A stretch of 64,000 nt of DNA from Ochotona curzoniae (GCF_017591425.1 NW_024466218.1:9252001-9316000), one strand, 5' to 3'. Shown: positions 12,331 to 24,340, counted from the stretch's first letter. Numbers and translations are program-made. Notes: generated from the letters alone by a model not told the origin.

Positions 12331-12829
12331 TCTCCTAAATGCTCACTTCAGTTCCCTCAGACTCAACATACTCATTCATATATGTTATTGAAATAATAAC
12401 AGCATTAATGGCATTTGTTTTATAGATACAAATATAAAAATACCCAAAGTCAAAGGGACAGCATCGCTTAAAAGAGAATGGAACATAATACACATATATG
12501 TAAGACCAGCTATTTGGAAATGTATGAGGGAAAAATGAAGTAGAATTCCTAAGAGAACTATAACCCAATCTCCTGAAACGTGGGGAGGACTTGGAATCCT
12601 TGGGAAGGGACTAATTCTTGAGGAATGCAAGGGACAATATTGCTAATGATAGGCTCTGACCTCTGCTGAACCACAGGACAGAGTTAGAATAGGTGGAAGA
12701 CATGTCGTTTGAGTACATTGAATATGGTCAGCATGGGAAGACAGGAGAGCAAAACTCCGAGAGTAGAATGGATTGGCCAAAGAGAGAGAGGAGGTAGTGA
12801 GTGAAAAAGCTTCAGATAAACGAGATTTT
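12331..12829. other. No recognised feature
   Basis: Non-coding; several short chance frames only. Confidence 0.45.
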
Positions 12830-13430
12830 AAAATGTAGTGCACATACACAATATAATATTTTTCAGCCATTTAAAGGAGGAAATCCTTCCATTTTGGACT
12901 GTAGGAGTTGGGTATTATGTAGGCATGGCATTATGTTAAAGGAAATAAACTAGGCACAGAAAAATAAATATCATGTCACTTACATGTGAGATTGAGAAGC
13001 AGAGTGGTGAGTAGTTACCATGGGATGTGGATGGTTGAAATGGGAAAATATTACTTTAAGTTTTCTGATCAACTTCTGGGAACTAATGTAATATATAGAT
13101 ATTACATTGTACATATGTATATAATATATGCATATAATGTAGATATATATATGTAACATTGTAATGTTTATAACAATGTAAATGATAATGCAATAATTAT
13201 ATATATAAAACACATGTAAAATGTATATAAAATAATGTAACAATGATAGTGTGATAATGTATATTAAATGCATATAATGTAATAAGTATATATGTGTTTA
13301 TGTATAAATATATGTGTTAGGAGTGATGCATGCATAAATTAAATTGGTTGTGTTAATCGTAAGATAGCAAACATGTGTATCAAATCATAGCACTGTACCT
13401 TGAATGTGTACAATCTTTGTCCACTAAATA
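12830..13430 (+). mobile_element. Old L1 3' end with AT-rich expansion
   Basis: Starts in the L1 segment around ataatatttttcagccatttaaa, continues through the 3' UTR, and ends near tcatagcactgtaccttgaatg. A 230-bp TA-rich tract (13090-13320) has grown inside it from ATGTAATATAT-like units. Confidence 0.65.
13090..13320. repeat. AT-rich degenerate tandem repeat
   Basis: Irregular tandem units of the type ataatgta / atatatgt. It explains the Ile/Tyr-rich 97-codon minus-strand frame, which is not a gene. Confidence 0.8.
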
Positions 13431-13829
13431 TTTGCCATTGAAATGATTCATTTATCTGAGAGGCAGAAATGGATAAAGAAGCAAGAGTAGAAACATTTAC
13501 TGTCTGTTGCCTCACTTCCCAAATGGCCAACTCCATCCAAGCTACCACATGAGAAGCAGGTACCGAAGTACTCCAACTGTCACATGCTTCCTCCCAAGGT
13601 GTACAGTTTGTCAGTTACATGCTTATACAAAGAGATAGGTTTGATCATGGTCTAAGGGGAAAAAACCCATAGATTTAAAAACAGATCATGTAAATGTTAT
13701 GACATTTTCTAGCTTGATTTCAAATAAAATGTTCCAAGACCCACTGAAGTTCTTCTTGTAGCATATTATACACAGCCATGTTCTACTTTATACACGAAGG
13801 TGAAATAAACACTTGTCAAAACAAACAGA
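13431..13829. other. No recognised feature
   Basis: Non-coding; a GA-containing segment at 13440-13560 could be an eroded minus-strand SINE. Confidence 0.35.
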
Positions 13830-14250
13830 AACTGGAAGAATTACTCACCAGCCATCCAGCCTCACAAATGATGGTTAGGGAAGTGTTACATACAGAAATA
13901 GAGAATGATAATCACTACAAGAAAATAATGTGAAAGAAAGAACCTCCGGTAAAAGTATAAAGGAAATCCAAAGAAAACAATAGGAAGATGTATGGGAAGA
14001 TGCTATGACTAAGTTGTTACTAATCAATAATAACCTTGAATGTAAATATGCTCTACTCTCTAATCAAAAGCTACAGGTTGGCTGAAAGCAGTCTATACCT
14101 ACCATATCAAGATACACTTAAATAGCAGAATGATGGACTTAGGACTGTTTTTGAGGGACTATATTTTTGTGGTAAGATAGGGGAAATCAGTGGGGATAGG
14201 GAGGAGAATCCTGAGTCTATGGAAATGTATCACAACAAATTTAAAACAAC
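13830..14250 (+). mobile_element. Internally deleted L1: ORF1 end / ORF2 start joined to 3' UTR
   Basis: 13830-14090 resembles the L1 ORF1-ORF2 junction and the start of ORF2 (taatcaataataaccttgaa, aatatgctctactctctaat, ctacaggttggctgaa). From about 14091 the sequence becomes a lagomorph L1 3' UTR (tagcagaatgatggactta, ggactatat, ggggaaatcag). The same 3' UTR occurs at 26410-26690 and 58180-58510. Nearly all of ORF2 is absent. Confidence 0.6.
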
Positions 14251-14268
14251 AACAACAACAACAACAAA
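14247..14268. repeat. (ACA)n microsatellite
   Basis: About seven ACA units in the A-rich tail of the L1 piece. Confidence 0.85.
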
Positions 14269-14300
14269 ACCTTATTTTCTGCCTACAAGAAACACTCCTG

Positions 14301-14607
14301 GGACCAGCATCATGGCTCAGTGGCTAAATCCTTGCCTTGCATGCGCTGGGATTCCACCTGGGCACTCGTTTTGTGTCCCAGCTGCTCCATTTCCCTTCCA
14401 GCCCCCTGCTTGTGGCCTGGAAAAGCAGTCAAGGATGGCCCAAAGCCTTGGGACCCTGCATCCACATGGGAGATCCAAAAGGAGCTCCTGGCTTTAGATT
14501 GACTCAGCTCTGGCTGTTGCAGCCACTTGAAGAGTTAGCCAGTGAATAGATGATCTTTGTTTCTCCTTCTCTCAGTATATCTGTCTTTCCAGTAAAATAA
14601 ATCTTAA
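14301..14607 (+). mobile_element. CSINE, full length
   Basis: Plus-strand copy from gggaccagcatcatggctcag to ccagtaaaataaatc. Its tail runs into a TA/CA microsatellite. Confidence 0.92.
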
Positions 14608-14656
14608 AACATATGTATATATATGTATATATATATATATACACACACACACATAC
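14608..14656. repeat. TA/CA microsatellite in a SINE tail
   Basis: Compound (TATG), (TA)n and (CA)n tract directly after the SINE A-rich tail. Confidence 0.9.
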
Positions 14657-14894
14657 TTCTTACCAACAAAGTTAGACATAGACTGAAAACTAATAAATGG
14701 ATAAATATATTCCACAAAAATGGAGAGGGAAAATGAACTGTTTTAGCCATTTTGTTATGAAATAAAATACGGTAATACAAAAACTGTTCATAGAGACAAA
14801 CAAGATCATATAAATAGTAAGAGATCAATTCAACAAGAAAATATATAGAGAGTAAATGTGTATGCATCCAATGCTAGAGTCGGACTACATTATA

Positions 14895-15215
14895 TTTTTT
14901 AAAAAAGGATGTATTTTACTATTTACTTCAAGGTTAGAGTTACACAGAAAGAGGGGAAAGACATAGAGGTTCCATTTGCTATCACTGCCCCATATGGCCA
15001 TGGCAGCCAGTGCTGGGTCCCTTCAAAGCTGTGACCCAGAGTTTTTTCCAGGTCTCCCATATGGGCTCAGGGACTTAGTACTTAAGGCCATCCTTACTGC
15101 CTGCCCAGGGCATTAACATGGAACTGGATCTGAAGTGGAATATCCAGGCCCAGAACAAGTGCCCATATGGGATGCCAGCACTATATATGGAGGACCAGCC
15201 CATTATGCCACTGTG
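14895..15215 (-). mobile_element. Older CSINE, minus strand
   Basis: Complement of the SINE: T/A-rich start, ccaggtctcccatatggg, and the head region near 15165 containing gcccatatgggatgcc. Confidence 0.65.
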
Positions 15216-15234
15216 GTGGCCCCATGTCTGCATA

Positions 15235-18200
15235 ATTAACATATATGCTAATAGATCAAAGGGAAGCACAACCCCCAACAAAAAGATAACAAGGGATTGC
15301 CAACAATCCATTTTCATCAATGGACAGATCTAAAACACAGAAAATCAAGAAACAACAAAACTATTCTACTCTGTAGACCAAATGGACCTATTTGATATCT
15401 ACAGATCATTTCATTCCACAGTTGCAGAATATCAGTGAATGGAAGGTGCTGTAGGACAGGATATACACTAGGCCACAAAGCAAGCCTCAGCAAATTAAAA
15501 AAAAGAGCCTGAAATCATACCATGCATCTTTTGTGACTGCAAAGGATTAGAGCACAATATCAACAACTTACAAACTAGAAAATATGCAGATACAGGCAAA
15601 CTGTATTATATGCTGCTAAATGAACACTGAATCATAAAATGAAAGTAAAATAAAAATTCATACAAGTGAATAAAGATGACAGAATAATGTAACAAAATTT
15701 AGGGAATACAAAAAAAGCCATGCGAAAAGGGATGTTGATAGAAGTTAGTGCCTACAACTGTAAATTAAAAAGGCATAAAAAATGCTCTATGAATAATATA
15801 TCTCAAACAAACCAAATTCAAAATTATCATAGAGAATAAATAATTAAAATCAAAAAGCAAAATTTATACAACAAATGATATAAAAGATCAGTAAAATGAA
15901 GAACAGATTTTTTTTGAAAGAATGGAACTGATGTACTGGACCCAACTAACCAAAAACAAATGAGGGAGAAGACCCAATACAATAAAAGCAGAGATGCAAG
16001 ATGTAGTAACAGACACCACAGAAATGAAAAGAATCACTAGGAATCACTATAATCAGATTTATGCCAACAAGTTTTAAAATCTGGAAGAAATGGACAGACT
16101 TCAGGACATATAAGGCCTACAAAAATCGAGTCAAAATGACAAAAAAAAAAAAACCCTACATACATCAATAACGCACATGGAGATTGAGTCAGTAATTAAG
16201 ATCCTTCTAATAAAGAAAAGCCTTCTTTATTGCTGAATTCTTCATTGCTAGCTTCATTGGTGAATTCTAACAAACTTCAAGAAGTCATTTTATGGGGCCA
16301 GAATTAACTTATTTCCAAAACCAGAAGAAAAAATAAGAAAACCACAGACCAACGATAAACATAAATGCAAAAATTCTCAATTAACTACTAGTTAATCAAA
16401 TATAAAAATGCATGTGAAAGTTTATTCACTTGAGCCAAATGAGATTAATTCTTGGTATGCAGGGATGGTTCAACTTATGCAAATTAATAAATGTGATGCA
16501 TTACATTAACTAACCAAAGACTAAAAACCACACGATTGTCTCAATACATAGAACGGATTTTATAAAATGTAACATCCTTACATGATTAAAAAAAATTTAA
16601 GCAAACTGGGTGTAGAAGAAACATTTTTCAACACAGTAAAGGTGGGTGCTGTATGACAAACCCACAGGTAGCATCATAATGAATGGGTAAAAGTTGAAGG
16701 CATTTCCACTAAGATCCAGAACCAGACAGGATGCCCACTTTTACCTCTGCTCCTCAACACAGTACCAGAAGTCTTAGCCAAAGCCACTGTGCAAGGAAGA
16801 GAAACCCATGGGATATGAATTAGAAAAGAGGAAGTCATATTATCCTGGTTTGTAAATGCCATAGTTCTATACTCTACTAAGAGACCAGGGGACTCATGAG
16901 GATTTGATAAAGTTGTAGGATATAAAATTAATACACAGAAATCAATAGTATACACAATGCTGTCATGGCTGAGAAGGAACTTGTTTTATCAGTATCACAT
17001 AAAATAGTTACAAAAGTTAAATACCTTGGAATAAACTTAACGAAGGATGTGGAGGATCTCTACTATAAAAATCACAGAGCACTAAGAGAAACAGAGGACA
17101 CAAAAAAGTAGAAAAATCTCCACGCTCATAGATTGCTAGAATTAATATAATTGGAATGTCCATTCTACCCAAAGCAACATACAGACTCACGGATATTCCA
17201 TCAAAATACCTAAAACATTTTATCAAAGCTAGAAAGAAATATGCTACAATTCATAATGTATACAGGAGACCCACAATACCTAAAGCAGTCTTAAATGATT
17301 AAAAACAAACTGGAAGTATCAGAAGACTGTAACAAGAGCTAAGGACAGTTCTAACAAAAACCAAGCTGATGCATGCACAGACACGCAGCTCCGTGGAACA
17401 GAATACAAACACCATTTACCCACACATCAACAGACAACTAATTTTTGACCAGTAATTTGAAATCAGTCCAAGAATAAAGTCAAGAATTCAACAAATGGTA
17501 CTTGAAAAGTGGGCTTTACCTGTGTAGAAGTATTATGCAGTATGCTAAAATGAACTCAAATGGGTAGAAGGTCTAAATCTAGGAGCATATACCATTGAAT
17601 TACAAGAGGAAAACATCAGGGAAGTTCTGTAAAACATAGGCAGAGATTTCTTGGAAAATACCTCGAAAGTATAGACAATTAAAATAAACAACTGGGATTA
17701 CATTAAGCGAAGAAGTTTCTGCTCTACAAATTAAAAACGTGAACCAACAGAATGGTAAAAATATATTTGAAAATTATGTAACTAACAGAGGATTACTACT
17801 CAGGGCCCACGAGGAAAGCCAACAGCACTACAAATACTCTAGTTTAAAAAATGGTCAAAAGCATGAACTGGCATTTCTCAAGGATGAAGTATAAATGACC
17901 AACAGAGGCATTACAAAATGCTCAGGATCACCAGCCATCAGCAAAATGCAAATATAGGCCACAAAGCGGTTTCTCCTCACCCTGGTGAGAATGGTTGTCA
18001 TTTGAAAATGAAACAAATGCTGGAGAGAAAGTTTGGGGAAAAGGTACACTAATTCACTTTCAGTGGAAATGTAAACTATTATAGCCATTATGAGTGACGA
18101 TAAGAATATTCCTCAGAGAAATAAAAATAGATCCAATATGATTCAATCATCCCACTCTTAAATAAAATTAAATCAGCATTTGAGAGTTATTTGTGTACTC

Positions 18201-18465
18201 ATGTTTATTGTAGCTCAATTCACAATAGTTAAGCTACAGAATCAATCCAGATGTCCATCAAGTGATGCCTGGATAAAGAAAAGATGGAATCTCATCTTGT
18301 GCAATAAACTGGATACAATGGACAACTATCATGCTTTACAAAATAAGCCAGTTTCAAAAATACAAATATCATGTTTTTTCTGATAACTGCCAGCTAATAT
18401 GGAAAACAAACTAGAAATGTAGGAATCAAACAGTCATTTTGTGATATTATATTTATGTTCCAGTG
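15235..18465 (+). mobile_element. Old L1 (L1M-type), ORF2 to 3' end, decayed
   Basis: The endonuclease-region block around accaaatggacctatttgatatctaca is at 15380 and a ggccacaaagcaag block follows. Reverse-transcriptase-region blocks lie at 16240-17000, including tatgcagggatggttcaac. The C-terminal region and 3' end reach 18440 (tttattgtagctcaattcacaatag, then atgtccatcaag). Frameshifts and stops break every frame, so it is not functional. Confidence 0.82.
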
Positions 18466-19884
18466 GAAATGAGTTATTTTGGTCATCTTACTTTTTACTT
18501 CAATATCATTAAAATGTCTATACTACCACAAGCAATATACATTTTCAACGCAATTCCAATCAAATTGCCCAAAACATTCTTCACGGAACTGGATACAATG
18601 ATTCAAAAGTTCATCTGGAAACACAAAAAACCACGAATAGCTAGAACCATCCTGAAAAATAAGAAATTAGCAGGGGGAATCACAATCCCGGACCTCTGGA
18701 CATACTATAGAGCAGTGGTAATCAAAACAGCCTGGTACTGGCACAAAGACAGAAAGGAAGATCAATGGAATAGAATAGAAGCACCAAAAGGGAATCCACA
18801 CAGATACAGCCAATTAATCTTTGACAAAAAGACCAATGACAGCTTAAGCAAGTGGGAAGGCCTCTTTAGTAAATGTTGTTGGGACAACTGGCTGATAGCC
18901 TGTAGAAACAAAAAGATAGACCCACATCTATCACCATACACTAAGATCCAATCTACATGGATAAAAGACCTAAACCTACATCCAGAAACCTTCAAACTCT
19001 TGCAAGAAAATATAGGAAATACCCTGCAAGACCTAGGAGTAGGTACCGACTTTCTAAGAAGGACACCAAAAGCAATAGCAGTTGAGAACAGAATAAACAA
19101 ATGGGACCTCATCAAACTAAGAAGCTTCTGTACAGCAAGGGAAACAATCAACAAAGTAAAAAAGCAACCCACAGAGTGGGAGAAGATCTTTGCACACGAT
19201 ATAGGCGATAGGGGGCTAATTTCCAGGATATACAAAGAACTTCAAAACAACCAAAAAACCAAAACAAACAAGCCACTCAAGAAATGGGCACGGGAAATGG
19301 GCAAACATTTCACAAAGGAACAAGTCCAAATGGCAAACAAACATATGAAAAAATGTTCCAGCTCCCTAGCAATAAGGGAAATCCAAATTAAAACATCGAT
19401 GAGGTACCACCTAACACCAATAAGATTGGCCCACATAAACAAGAACACCAACGACGCTTGCTGGCGAGGATGCGGGGAAAAGGGAACCCTACTCCACTGC
19501 TGGTGGAGCTGCAAATTGGTACAGCCTTTATGGAAATCAGTCTGGAGAACACTCAAACAACTCAAAATCAGCATACCATATGACCCAGCAATTGCACTCC
19601 TAGGAATATATCCAAAACACCTGTTTTACGACAAACCAACATGCATCCCTATGTTCATTGCAGCACAATCAGTAATTGCGAAAACATGGAAGCAACCGAA
19701 ATGCCCATCAGCAGAAGATTGGATAAGAAAGCTTTGGTTCATCTACTCCATGGAATACTACTCAGCTATTAAAAAAAACAAAATGCAGTTCTTTGTGGCT
19801 AAATGGGCACAACTGGAAACTGTAATGCTAAGGGAAATGAGCGAATCCCAAAAGATTAGATACCACATGTTTGCCTTGATTTAA
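18463..19884 (+). pseudogene. L1 ORF2 C-terminal fragment, 473-codon open frame
   Basis: In an intact L1, ORF2 encodes an endonuclease and reverse transcriptase that copies L1 RNA into the genome. Here only the C-terminal third remains; the endonuclease and the catalytic reverse-transcriptase motifs are absent, so the product could not retrotranspose. L1 similarity begins near codon 13, at the segment reading [18 protein letters not shown], and runs without a stop to the natural ORF2 end. Residues about 334-351 form the C-terminal cysteine-rich motif [18 protein letters not shown] (C-x3-C-x7-H-C-x3-C). The ATG at 18463 lies in the sequence before L1 similarity begins and is not a natural start. 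The frame has no frameshifts, so the insertion is young compared with the decayed L1 around it. There is no sign of its own promoter. Confidence 0.92.
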
Positions 19885-20329
19885 CCTGTAATTTTTTGTT
19901 TGGTGGTTTGTTATTTTTTGAACCTGTCATTGATACTGTCTCAACCCAGATGTTTCGAAGAATGGAACTTGCATTATTTTTAACATATTGTTTACCCAAT
20001 ACTATGTCAATTAATTCCATAATGTTGTATAATGATACTGAGGCCTTGTTGGGGCTTTTAACTGACTGGATCTTTACTCTGTTAGACCTATCTTCAGACC
20101 ATAGAAGGTCTCCCCAAGAGGCCACTGAACTTATCTGGACAATAAGACGCTGAACTTTATGCTAGGCAGGTGTTTGCAAGCAATGAATCTCAACTGAACT
20201 TGAACTATGGTTATGCAACAAGGTGGAGGAATCCACCATGGGGGGAGGGGTATGGGAGGGGTGGGGGGGATCCCCAGCGCCTATAAAACTGTACTACATA
20301 ATATAATGTAAGCAACAATAAAAAAAAAG
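18500..20329 (+). mobile_element. Young 5'-truncated lagomorph L1 nested in an older L1
   Basis: About 1.83 kb: truncated ORF2, then a 3' UTR of about 440 bp with a G-rich tract, then aataaaaaaaaa. The host sequence resumes as gaaaatagttacaaatt. A weak target-duplication candidate is gaaatgagtta (about 18466) against gaaaatagtta (about 20329). The 25 bp between the left copy and L1 similarity are unexplained. Confidence 0.9.
20240..20269 (+). other. G-rich tract in L1 3' UTR, predicted G-quadruplex
   Basis: Five G runs of 3-7 bases separated by 1-3 bases (G6-A-G4-TAT-G3-A-G4-T-G7). A polypurine G-rich tract is a known feature of mammalian L1 3' UTRs. Confidence 0.85.
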
Positions 20330-21910
20330 AAAATAGTTACAAATTAAGCCTGTGACTATCATGGGGATTAAATTACATCTGTGAAATATTGTTTGAGACA
20401 GGAAAGGCAGGGAGGGGTGTTGGGGTTAAACAGAGGAAGGGAAACATGACTGTCTTCTTGAACTCTACCTATGGAATGCATAAAATTCTCTCTTGGTATG
20501 TTAACATTTTTAAAAACTTACAACATAAGCTTATCTTTAATTTCAAAAAGTAAGTATTGTAGAAAAAGATGAAGGTTGAATAAGAAATGTCAAAGCAGTT
20601 CTAATTGGAGTATGAGAACAAGAAAGGAAGAGAGATTAGCTAACCAAAAAAAAAAACAAACAAAAAAGACAAACCAAAAACACAAAGTAAAAACCTTAAT
20701 TTCAATTTCTCTACACATCAAGAAGGTGAAAAATCCCATCCCACCTGGTTCATGCCTAAAGTAAAATTGGAACCAAGAGATTAAATACCTTAATTGCACA
20801 TAAATGCATAAATACATGTCCAAGGCCAGCTGGGCCATCTGGAGAGCACCTGTAGTGCAGAGTTGTACAATGATTATTTACATAGAAGAGTACAACGGGT
20901 TCTGTCAGTGGCCTAGCAGTCATCTTTAGTAAGTTTTCTGTAAGAGCTAAAGATTTTACAAAAGGCATGGTAAAAGATGGCTCAAATATTTTTAAATGTT
21001 TGTGGAGTTTGAAGCACAAGGCTTCAGAAGGCTCTCTTTTAGGATTAAATGGCAAATACATCTCTTATTAAGTAAATAGGACATTACTGAATACAATAAC
21101 TCTACAGAAACAAAACAGTATCAAAGATTTAGTAGGCAGGTTATAATTATCTTAAATAAAACTACCTTATTCTATCCTCACAAGAACACCTGGGTTGATA
21201 AACTCACAAACACATCAGTTTGCTCCTTTATTTCAACACATATCTCATGGGAGCATCAAATTTTGCTGGTTTAGGAACACATTGAACTAATACTAATGTC
21301 ATAATGATTACAAGAAAATATATCATCCACTCAGAGCTATTATAAGAAGGAAAACTGAAAAATAAAGGTGGATGGTAAAGAAAATGAGCATGGTATTTCA
21401 TGATTATGAAAGCAACTGAAAAAATCCCTCCAATCTAAGTTGAACATAATTAAATAAACCAGTGCTTCCATGAAAATTCAAATAGAAAACAATGAGCAAC
21501 AGAACTGCACGAAATATGATGTCACAGAATTATAATGTGACAAAAACACCTCAGAAATAGGTACTGGCTTGTGAAGTAAGCACAACTGTGTGCCTTGGTT
21601 GCAATTCGCAAGGCATAAAAATGAAGAGAGCCTAAAATGAAAAGGAGAAAGAGATCTAAAACAAAGTGATGACTAAGAGATGAACAAAACAGAACATAGT
21701 TGTAATTAAATCCTGCAGAGATTAAAACCAAGGCAATGGTATTGAACAAAGACTGCAAGCTAGTTTTTCTAAAAGTAAAGATCAAAACATAGGTATAGAA
21801 ATACATCATTGCTGTAAGAACATCCAAACTATAATAGTTATAAAAATTAGATATCTTTGTAATAAATTTGGCCAAGAACGTAGGAGACCTTACAATAAAA
21901 GTATAAAACA

Positions 21911-21915
<5 letters not shown>
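20330..21915. other. No recognised gene; hydrophobic minus-strand frame
   Basis: The old L1 remainder may continue for a short way after 20330. The minus strand at 21522-21905 is open for about 125 codons and encodes a strongly hydrophobic sequence with no family I recognise. AT-rich DNA read on this strand gives Phe/Leu/Tyr-rich frames by chance, so I do not call a gene. Confidence 0.4.

Positions 21916-21958
<43 letters not shown>
21916..21958. repeat. (GA)n microsatellite
   Basis: About 21 uninterrupted GA units just before a CSINE. Confidence 0.95.
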
Positions 21959-21961
<3 letters not shown>

Positions 21962-21967
21962 CAAACA

Positions 21968-22290
21968 GGGGCCAGCATTTTGTGATGCAGGAGACTAACC
22001 TGCTGCCTGCTGTACCAGCATCGTACATGTACAGCTGCTTCAGTCACAGCTGCTTTGCTTCCCACCAGCTCCCTGCTAGTGTAATAAAAAAAGACAGCTG
22101 AATATGATCCAAGTACTTGGGCCCTAACATCCACATAGAAGACCTAAGAGAAGTTCTAGGCTATTGGCCTTGGCTTGGCCAACTCCCAGTCTTTGTGGTA
22201 ATTTAAGGAGTTAACCAGCAGATGGAAGATTTCTCTGGGTCTGTCCCTCCCAATTCTCTGTAATTCTGCCTTTGAAACAAACAAAATTTA
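21968..22290 (+). mobile_element. Older CSINE
   Basis: Plus-strand copy starting ggggccagcattttgtg, with ccaccagctccctgctagtg, tacttgggccctaacatcc and agttaaccagcagatgg. Confidence 0.85.
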
Positions 22291-22525
22291 AGAAGAGTTA
22301 ATGGAAGATACCAAAAAAGTGGAAAGAGCTCCCATATGAATCAGAAGAATTAATAATGTTAAAATTTCCACACTATCCAAAACAATTTACAGATTCAACA
22401 CAGTCTAAATCAAAATACCAATCTATTCATCATAAAATTAGGGCGAAAATCACAAAATTCATATGGGAACATAACAGTTCCCCAAATAATAAAAGCAATC
22501 TCAAGTAATAAAAAAAAGCTGGAGG

Positions 22526-22852
22526 AGGGCTTGGCACGGTGGCCTAGCAGCTGAAGTCCTCGCTTTGAACGTGCCAGGATCCCATATGGTGCCAGTTCTA
22601 ATCCCAGTAGCTCCACTTCCCATCCAGCTCCATGCTTGTGGCCCGGGAAAGCAGTCAAGGATGGCCCAAAGCCTTGGGATCCTGCACCCGTGTGGGAGAA
22701 GTAGAAGAAGGTTGGGTCCTGGCTTTGGATTGGTGCAGCACTGGCTGTTGTGGTCATTTGGGGCGTGAATCATTAGAAAAAACATCTTCCTCTCTGTCTC
22801 TCCTCCTCTCTGTATATCTGACTTTGTGATAAAACTAAATCTTAAAAAGAAA
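22526..22852 (+). mobile_element. CSINE inside old L1
   Basis: Full plus-strand copy. Flanking gctggagga and ggtggagga look like the target duplication and join cleanly in the interrupted L1. Confidence 0.93.
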
Positions 22853-22987
22853 GGTGGAGGAATCAAAATATTAGACTTTAATACGCATAGGAACATTATA
22901 ACAAGGAGAGAGCATGGTATTTGTGTAAATGTAGACACAGAGATCAAGGGAACAACATAGAAACCCCTGAAATATAAAGCTTTGTTG

Positions 22988-23328
22988 TGGAGTTATAGGT
23001 GAAACTACAACCTGTAGTGCCAGCATGCCATACGACCAATAGTTCCTGGCTGATTCAGCTCTAATCATATACTTAGCAAAGCAGAAGATGATCTATGCAC
23101 TTGGGCCTCTGCCACCCATGAGTAAGGCTGTTATGGACTTCCAAGCTCTTGGCTTTGGCCTGATCAACCACTGGGAAGAAAACCAGTAGATACAAGTGCA
23201 CTGTCTGTCTCTCTCAGTCTTTTGTTCTATCTCCCTCTCTTCCTATTCCTCTCTGTGTGTATCTGTCTCTCCCTTTCTTCAACTCCACCTTTCAAATCAA
23301 TACATCAATTATTTTTTTTTTAAAAGCT
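22988..23328 (+). mobile_element. Older CSINE inside old L1
   Basis: Diverged plus-strand copy: agtgccagcatgccatacg, cacttgggcctctgccaccc, an expanded CT-rich end (23205-23290) and an A/T tail. Confidence 0.8.
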
Positions 23329-24109
23329 AAACTCTCAAAATAAATACACACATTTGTAACCAACACATCTTTGACTAATTTGCTCAAAACTTTCCCTGGA
23401 GAAAGGATACAACTCAATAAATGTTGGAAGAATTGGTTTTCCACATACTGATTTTGAAACAAGACCCTCTTGCTAACTGGTAAAAATCCTCTAAGATACT
23501 GGCATAGGCAATCACTTTCTGGATAGGACCCAAAAGCATAGGCAATAGAGATAAAGATAGACCAATAGGAATGTATCAAATGAAGCTTCCTCTGCACAGC
23601 AAATAAAATTATAAACAGTGAAGAGACAATGAACAGGATGAGAGAAAGTGCTTGTAAACCATGTATGTCTGATAGAGGATTAATGTCCAGAAAACACAAG
23701 GAACCCAAGAAATTCAACAACAAAATTAACAATCCAATTAAGAAATGGGAAAAAGATATGGATACATTTTTTCATAATAATATAATTGGCCAATAAACAC
23801 ATAAAAATGCTCAAGATGACTAATCATAAGGAAAATGCAAATAAAAACCTTAATGAGATATCATCCTACTCCAGTTAGAATGGCTATTAACCCAAAGTAA
23901 AAAGTTACATTTACACATATAAATATACATTCACATATACATATGCAAGGATATGGAGAAAAGAGAACCCTACTATACTGTTTGTGAGAATACAAATTTG
24001 TACAGCTAATAACAAAAGCAGTATGCAGATTCCTCAAAAAGAAATAGAAATATATCTTCCATATTATCCCATTATTTCCCTTCTGAAAATAGTCTAAATG
24101 AAAAACTTA

Positions 24110-24340
24110 TGGTAAAATGAAGACATCTCGTGGACAAGATGAATCATTATCATAAATGCTTAGTTTTTCCACTGAAAGTATAAGTTTCATGTAGTAAAAT
24201 AAAAGCTTAATCAGCATATTCTACACAAGTCTACACAAGAAACCCTGAAGTTCATGTAAAAAACAGGAAGCAAGAATAACCAGGAATTTCTTAAAAACAA
24301 TGGCAAAATGCATTTTTTTTCACAGTAAAAGTTAGCATAA
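24110..24340. repeat. Possible MITE / mariner-like remnant
   Basis: Segments such as gaagttcatgtaaaaaacagg and atgcattttttttcacagtaaaag resemble the recurring short inverted element seen elsewhere in the window. Confidence 0.3.

Larger units (their letters stand above)
22295..24090 (+). mobile_element. Old L1 ORF2 C-terminal region split by two SINEs
   Basis: 22295-22525 resembles the end of the reverse-transcriptase region (ttaataatgttaaaatttcc, tcaaaataccaat). 22855-22985 and 23330-24090 continue towards the ORF2 end (tgtctgatagaggattaatg, ttaagaaatgggaaaaag, caaggatatggagaaaagagaaccc). All frames are broken. Order and spacing fit a single element interrupted at about 22526 and 22988. Confidence 0.82.

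Noticed and set aside
12980..13273. 97-codon Ile/Tyr-rich minus-strand frame
   Set aside because: Produced by the AT-rich tandem repeat inside an L1 3' UTR.
14604..14867. 87-codon minus-strand frame ending in Tyr-Ile repeats
   Set aside because: Its end is the TA/CA microsatellite; the rest has no coding features.
18762..19235. 157-codon minus-strand frame
   Set aside because: It is the antisense of the L1 ORF2 fragment and has no independent support.
21522..22028. 168-codon minus-strand frame as one gene
   Set aside because: Its first 40 or so codons are SINE plus (GA)n translated as Ser-Leu repeats; only the part after that is noted, as a low-interest observation.
22501..22947. 148-codon minus-strand frame
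   Set aside because: Antisense of a CSINE plus flanking L1.
23292..23732. 146-codon minus-strand frame
   Set aside because: Antisense of an old L1 ORF2 region.
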